Source: Manihot esculenta
Taxonomy: Eukaryota > Streptophyta > Magnoliopsida > Malpighiales > Euphorbiaceae
Length of the DNA: 64,000 nt
Direction: 5' to 3'
Assembly: GCF_001659605.2 (NCBI RefSeq)
Contig: NC_035168.2
Coordinates: 9,294,058-9,358,057 of the forward strand
This document shows positions 58,870 through 64,000 of this stretch, piece by piece. Within the stretch, counting starts at the first letter, position 1. Each line of letters begins with the position of its first letter. The notes under the pieces are model-generated. The model did not search any database and was not told the DNA's origin. It worked only from the letters and a program-made list of their open reading frames with translations. Made by a program: the position numbers and the translations under genes.

Positions 58870-61102
58870 TGTAATACCCGGCTAGACTCCGGTATCGAAA
58901 TTCCTACCGTCCGGTGGAATCTCGGATGTCGGAGACCTCTAGAAGGGTAGAATCATGTTTTATAAAAATGTTTTAAGGTGTTTTATGATTTTAAGTATGA
59001 ATTAAATGAGTTTTTACATGAAAAGTCCTTGGAGGAAAACCCAGGTTCGGCCGCCGAAAGTCAAGTTCGGCCGCCGAACATGCATGCGTTTTGGAGGCAC
59101 GTTAGGCCCCCGAAAGCATGAGTGAGGGAAGTTCAGGTTCGGCCGCCGAAAGTCAAGTTCGGCCGCCGAACATTTGCATGGATGCGGAGGCACATTCAGC
59201 CCCCGAACGTGGTCTGGCCAGCCACTATAAAAGGGTCCCTTAGCCGAAAACGGGCGAGCTTTTCCCCATTTTCGGCCAAGGTGAGCTCTCCGCCGTCTCT
59301 CACCCATTTCTGATGTTCTTCCTCTAAATCTTTCGAGATTTTCACTTGTTTTCACTTGGTTTAGAAGATTTAAGCTTTTGAAACAAGTTTTGGAGCTTTG
59401 GGAACTCAGGAGCTCATTTTCGTGGATCTCCAAGTTTAGGTCGTCTCCCTCTCGATCTTCAAGAGGTAAGAGCCGATCTTAAGCTCCTTATGAGTTTTAA
59501 ATAAGTTTTATGCAAGATCTATGGGTAGAAATGCATGTTAGGTTATATGTTGATGTTATGGGTATATATTGATGTTTTGAACAATGTGTGTTGTTTGAGT
59601 ATGTTTGAAGTGTTGTAGATGGGGCATATACTTGTTTGAGGCCCCTAGGAACTTGTATGCATGCTTTGGGTTGAAAAATATGCATGATGGGTAGGTTTGG
59701 AGGCGAAATGGGCAAAGGGAGCCAAGTTTCTGCCCTTTGGCAGAAACCAGGTTCGGCAGCCGAAGGTACTTTCGGCCGCCGAACATGGCTGGGGAGGCAG
59801 GCCTTTCGGCTGCCGAAGTTGCCCCCGAAAAGAGACTTTCGTCTCTGTCTGGCACTTTCGGCCGCCGAAGGTGCCGCCGAACCTAGCTGAGTTTCGTCTC
59901 TGTCCAGGACTTTCGGCCGCCGAAGGTGCCGCCGAAAGTGCCCTGTTCAACCATTTCATGCATATTTTCTGTGATGTTTTCATGATGTTTTAGGGGGTTT
60001 TTGGGGGATATATTAGAGTCATGTTTATATATGTTTGGTCCCTCATTTGAGTCCACCTGTGTAGGTTCGGACCCGAGGAACCGAGGACCCCAGCAGTGAG
60101 TTCAGCTGCTTCGGTATTGTCAGAGTCAGCCAGAGGTGAGTGGAACTAAACTTAATCTTTTAAATTAAATGTTTTATCATGTTTCATGCATCATGATTAT
60201 GCAATAGGATGATTGCATTAGTTTTCACGAATATGCCGCATTGCATAAATTGTTGTTGTTGTGGGTGAATGTTGGATGACCCAATTAGTCCAAGACAGGA
60301 AGACCAGGACCCCATGCTACGGCCTGGCACAGAGTAAGCAAGTCCAGGCCCCAGTCTACAGGCCTGGCACAGAGTAAGGCACGGTTATGGGACTCGAAGA
60401 CCAGGAGCCCAGAGGAGGCCCTGGAAAATGGTAAGTAATGTATGTATGACAGGAAGACCAGGACCCCATGCTACGGCCTGGCACAGAGTTAACTTGGACT
60501 ATTTGGTGACAAGTTCACCCAACCCTTATGTGAATTGTCTGTGTTATGATGCATTCCATGTGAGCATAGTGTTAATGTGTTTTTACTAGCTCTACTCACT
60601 GGGCTTTTAGCTCACCCCTCTCCCTTTACCCCCAGGCTTGCAGGTACAGTATAGTGCGGGAGTCCGGATAGAATAAAGAAGTCATGCTTATGTAATAGCT
60701 AGCAATGGACATGATCAAATTGTAATGTAAAAGTACAGTATTGTTATGTAATGAGTTTTATGGATGTTAGTATGTGTTTGACCATAGATTGTTGTATCCC
60801 TTTTATACATGATCTTAGAGATTTTGTTGTTGTTTATGTAAACCAACTCAACAGATGTATGTTACCCATTGAGGGCACAGATGAGATCCCACAGAGGGAT
60901 CAAAGTTATGTTAATGTTATGCACAGGTTGAGTTTGGTCGATGTTCAATGGAAAGAAAAGTTTTAATTTTTATGCATGTTGTTGATCATGTATGGGATTA
61001 TACAGGTTTACAGGTTTTATGTTAGGCTTGCTACGGGTCCCGGCGGCCTTAAGTCGACCCGGATCCTAGCGCCGGTAGCGGTCCGATTTTCGGGTCGTTA
61101 CA
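58870..61102 (+). repeat. 3' LTR of T4
   Basis: Same length as 51268-53500, with about eight substitutions. One falls in a half dyad (ATTCAGCCCCC at about 59194, against ATTCGGCCCCC). The right TSD CTTAC follows at 61103. Confidence 0.96.
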
Positions 61103-61107
61103 CTTAC

Positions 61108-62692
61108 ATACATGAATCCTCAGTTATTATTAATAAAATTTTCTTAGGTTACAAATATTCCATGAATCGGCCATTTAGTTGGCCCATAAGACCCTGGACG
61201 AATAACCTTCAGGATCCTAAATAGTCCTTTCCAGTTTTTGCTGAGCTTACTAGATCGACTGTTACATCTGCGGTTTGCTTATTTTTCCTGATCCTTACTA
61301 GGTTCTTCTATAATTATATGAATAATCCCCACAGGCTCTCGGTTAGGAGTGGTTTCAGAAGTTGTTGCCTCAAGTTCAGGTCTCCTTTTTTCCCTACTCT
61401 TCTTGGCGAACTTTCGAAGAGTGTCATCCCTTATCAGCCTCTCGATCTCATCTTTCAATCGCCCATACTCCTCCGTCGTATGACTATGATCTTTATGAAA
61501 ATGACAGTACTTGGTCCTGTCTTGTCTTTTCACTTTATCGGGATTGAGCTTGGGCGGCCACCTAACTTTCTTGTTATTTTTCTTGATCCACATTAGAATA
61601 CATGTCCGTGAGTCATTCAATGGAGTATAATTCTTATACTTACTTTGGTAATCCCTACTTTGAGAGATGGAGTAACTCATGTATTCTCTTTCATGTCCTC
61701 ACCTCTCCGGCTTTTGGCTTTGCTTTTGGTTCACCCTCTTGTCCTCTCTCAGTGCTTAGATTTCGTCATCTAGGCTGATATACTTCTAAACCTTATCTAT
61801 CAACTGTTGATACGTTTTGGATGGATTTTTTATCAAGAAATTCATGAACTTGATGTTGTGTGTCCCTTTCTTTAATGCTTCACATGCTATCTCATGATTT
61901 AACTCTTCCACTTGTATTGCTTCAGTATTGAACCGTGAGATAAAACTCCTTAAAGACTTGGTCTCTCCTTGGCGGATCTTCTATAAGTCAGAGGAAAGTT
62001 TTTTAAGAGGTATACAAGTATTAAATCTATATTTAAATAACGTAGTGAACTGCGTAAAGTTTTAAATTAAATCCGGGCTTAGATGTTGGTACCATTTCTA
62101 AACCAAACCTATGAGTGTTGACGGAAATACTCGGCACAACACGAAATTATTAACATCCTGAAGCTGCATAGTTCTCCTCAAGATTGCCAAGTGGCTTCTG
62201 GACTCTGTTGTTCCATCATATTTGTTCAAGCTAGGCAGCTTGAACTTGGTTGGGAATGTTTCTGCTAAGATCTCTTCTAAAAGAGGTGAGGCACCATCCA
62301 GGCCAAAGTCCTCCTCTTACTCCTTCTGGTACCTTTAAACAGCCTATACTAGATTCCAGTCGATAACTTTTAGAGTATCGTCTGATTCATCTTCTTCGAA
62401 CTCAACATTCCCTTTGGACCCCTCTTGATGGCCTCCATCCAAATCCTATAGGTGTCCACAGAGGCTTCCTCCCTTCTCTGGGAGCCATGACTGATGCCTC
62501 CCCTCGAGCCTTGTACTGCTCGAGAGTAACTTGTAACTTTTGGATTTATTGGATCATTTGCTCTTCGTTTAGGTTATTGAGATCTGCTTCATTGATTATT
62601 GAGGGCGTGTTTTATCCACTTCCATGGGTGAAAGAAATGATAGTGCCTCATTGGTGGCAACTTTAACAGCAGCTCATGAACTACTAGCCATT
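61108..62692 (-). pseudogene. Tat-like element relic: gag with pol deleted
   Basis: On the minus strand a gag-like start is near 62692 (MASSS). A degraded gag follows, with the zinc-finger-like KYCHFHKDHSHTTEEY (about 61490; its last Cys is now Tyr) and EIERLIRDDTLRKF, as in the Tat element at 29379-34919. Near 61250 it passes to what looks like the C-terminal end of a Tat pol (61130-61240). Protease to integrase are therefore missing. Frameshifts are frequent; the longest open piece is 61680-61279. Confidence 0.7.
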
Positions 62693-62769
62693 TCGAGAGA
62701 AAGGAGAGAGAGATTTCTTTCTAAGAGAACATGAGTAAGAGATCGGCATTAATCCAATTGATTAGAAGG

Positions 62770-63360
62770 GATTCAATGGAACTTTCCAGCAACATAACCA
62801 AATGATGGAGTCGAAAGTAGAGCTGTGTTGTGATTAGCTAAACTTGCAAAAAAGAGAATGTGAGCTGGTGGGTGCCCACGGCGGCCACTCTGACACTCAA
62901 GTCAGTAAACTGGAGGATAGGGCGAATGTAAAACTTGAGAATAGTTGCGTAAGAGAACTGTGAATCTCTGTTTCTATGATCATTCCCCTTTTATACTGTA
63001 AGAAGATAGAGATAAATATATAATTTCCTAATGATCCAACAATGAAATGGTCAACTAACCTGATAAGGGATTTTCCAGGTTAAGTGGTTGGGAATCCCGT
63101 AATTACAGGTATAACAGGGCATGCTGGATTATACTTACTAATGGTAACTTTATGCTTGCTAATAGTAACTTTATGCTTGCTAATAGTAACTTTATGCTGA
63201 GACTTGTCTTATCTAGAAAAAAGCGAGTCTTGATGATAAATAGGGTGTTAAAGTGTCCGAATCTCCCTTTTCTCCGGTGGAACCGCGTTATCCATGAGAT
63301 TTTAATCACATGGTCCAATTTTATAGTTATTGCTCGTGATTTACGTTAAGCTGGTGTAAT
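62770..63360 (-). repeat. LTR relic, copy C of a Tat-like family (5' LTR of the gag relic)
   Basis: The reverse strand matches copies A and B in the ordered words CTTACAGTATAAAAGGGG, TTTACTGACTTGAG, GGCACCCACCA and AATCACAACACAG. It stands directly upstream of the gag relic in the same orientation, so it is probably its 5' LTR. Three copies of a 21-bp repeat (TAACTTTATGCTTGCTAATAG) lie at about 63136-63196. The outer end is not resolved. Confidence 0.65.
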
Positions 63361-64000
63361 TTCATAAACTTATTTTATGGATGGGGAGTAATGTTACTTG
63401 TTTCTGTTGACTTTATAAAAGTATAGATTAATTAATTTTTATTCTAATTATTATAATTTTAAATGGTTCTTTTTTTTATTCTTTTTTAAATTGGATGATA
63501 AATATGCCATTGACAATCTCAAGACAATTAACATTTCTCGTTAAGAAGAAGAATTATAAAAGTACACTTCAATACTAATTATTAATTAGTTATTTTAATA
63601 GTAATTAATTGTTTTAATAAGTAAAATATTTTTTAAAAAATAATGTTTCATAATCTACCCATTTAATATTTAAATGTTAATCAAAATACTAAACATTGAA
63701 TTAGAAGATTGTTATCGAATAAAGCGTAAAATTTGTGATGAAACTAATTAAAATTAAACAAACTATCATGTACTCTGGAGAAATTAGAGTAACAAAAACA
63801 GAGCATACAAGTATTACGCGTTTCCAAAAAAAAAAAAAACAAAAAGCATTACGCGTAAATAAGTGTTCCAGAATGTTCTAAACTCTTAGTTCTAGTGGAA
63901 TGCTGGGACCCATAAACAAGTTAGGGTGGGCAACAAGTTAGGGTAATTATTCTCAGTACACTCCACTTTCCTTCTCACTGTCGCTGTACCAAGTCATACA
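63361..64000. other. AT-rich right flank
   Basis: No gene is recognised. An A-rich 26-bp segment is flanked by the 9-bp direct repeat ATTACGCGT (63813-63821 and 63848-63856). From about 63880 base composition becomes more balanced, with a short repeat of ACAAGTTAGGGT (63916 and 63934), which may be the edge of a less repetitive region. Confidence 0.5.

Larger units (their letters stand above)
51268..61102 (+). mobile_element. T4: complete, potentially autonomous Tekay chromovirus
   Basis: The 9835-bp element is flanked by CTTAC at 51263-51267 and 61103-61107. LTRs are 51268-53500 and 58870-61102, both 2233 bp, with about 8 differences (0.4%, by eye). It has a primer site, one uninterrupted gag-pol frame, a polypurine tract and intact LTR ends (TGTAATACCC to GGTCGTTACA). 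All enzymatic motifs are present. It is the youngest full element in the window and the likely type of helper for T1 and T3 (inference). Confidence 0.97.

Noticed and set aside
513..61107. Shared TSD CTTAC of Tat and T4 as a sign of one event or a site preference
   Set aside because: The two elements belong to different lineages and sit in unrelated flanking sequence; a 5-bp match between two events is weak evidence.

Overview
The window is eukaryotic repeat DNA from a plant, probably a eudicot (inferred; the species cannot be read from the sequence). It is almost entirely LTR retrotransposons of plant-restricted lineages: a Ty3/gypsy Tat-type element with a second, archaeal-like RNase H, Ty3/gypsy chromoviruses of Tekay/Del type with a C-terminal chromodomain, and Ty1/copia remnants. 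I see no convincing host gene, tRNA, rRNA or CRISPR array.

Left half (513-35503): one Tat element on the minus strand. It has 500-bp LTRs (518-1017 and 34999-35498), a CTTAC target-site duplication, a one-frame gag-pol broken by four stops (34919-29379), minisatellites, and an extra antisense gene with a Transposase_28-like N-terminal region and a coiled-coil C-terminal part. Two Tekay elements later inserted into the same exon of that antisense gene: T1 (5000-14284, TSD CCCTC) and T2 (15103-27295, TSD CCTTG). T2 then received a solo LTR (21175-23445, TSD TCCCT). Removing the insertions leaves a Tat element of about 13.5 kb whose antisense reading frame continues across both scars. Tat LTRs differ at about 10 of 500 positions and T1 LTRs at about 17 of 2521 (counted by eye), so divergence agrees with the nesting order.

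Middle (35504-51262): AT-rich DNA with a CTTT microsatellite and degenerate LTR relics; then T3 (38791-47328, TSD AGATT), a Tekay element that keeps an open gag frame but has a scrambled, decayed pol; then two copia relics and another LTR relic.

Right (51263-64000): T4 (51268-61102, TSD CTTAC) is a complete, young Tekay chromovirus. Its two 2233-bp LTRs differ at about 8 positions, and its single 1664-codon gag-pol frame has every expected catalytic motif. It is the only plausibly autonomous element here. After it come a pol-deleted Tat-like gag relic with its LTR (minus strand) and AT-rich flank.

The Tekay copies form two gag subfamilies: T2 and T4 (full-length pol; decayed and intact) and T1 and T3 (pol-defective). 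T1 has young LTRs but no integrase core, which suggests T1-type copies were mobilised by enzymes from T4-type relatives. All Tekay LTRs carry clusters of a dyad motif, TTCGGC-N-GCCGAA, directly upstream of the TATA box and again in the transcribed part. A 22-bp palindrome sits beside every polypurine tract. No wholly new system is evident; the split antisense gene, the dyad clusters and the non-autonomous subfamily are the best leads.
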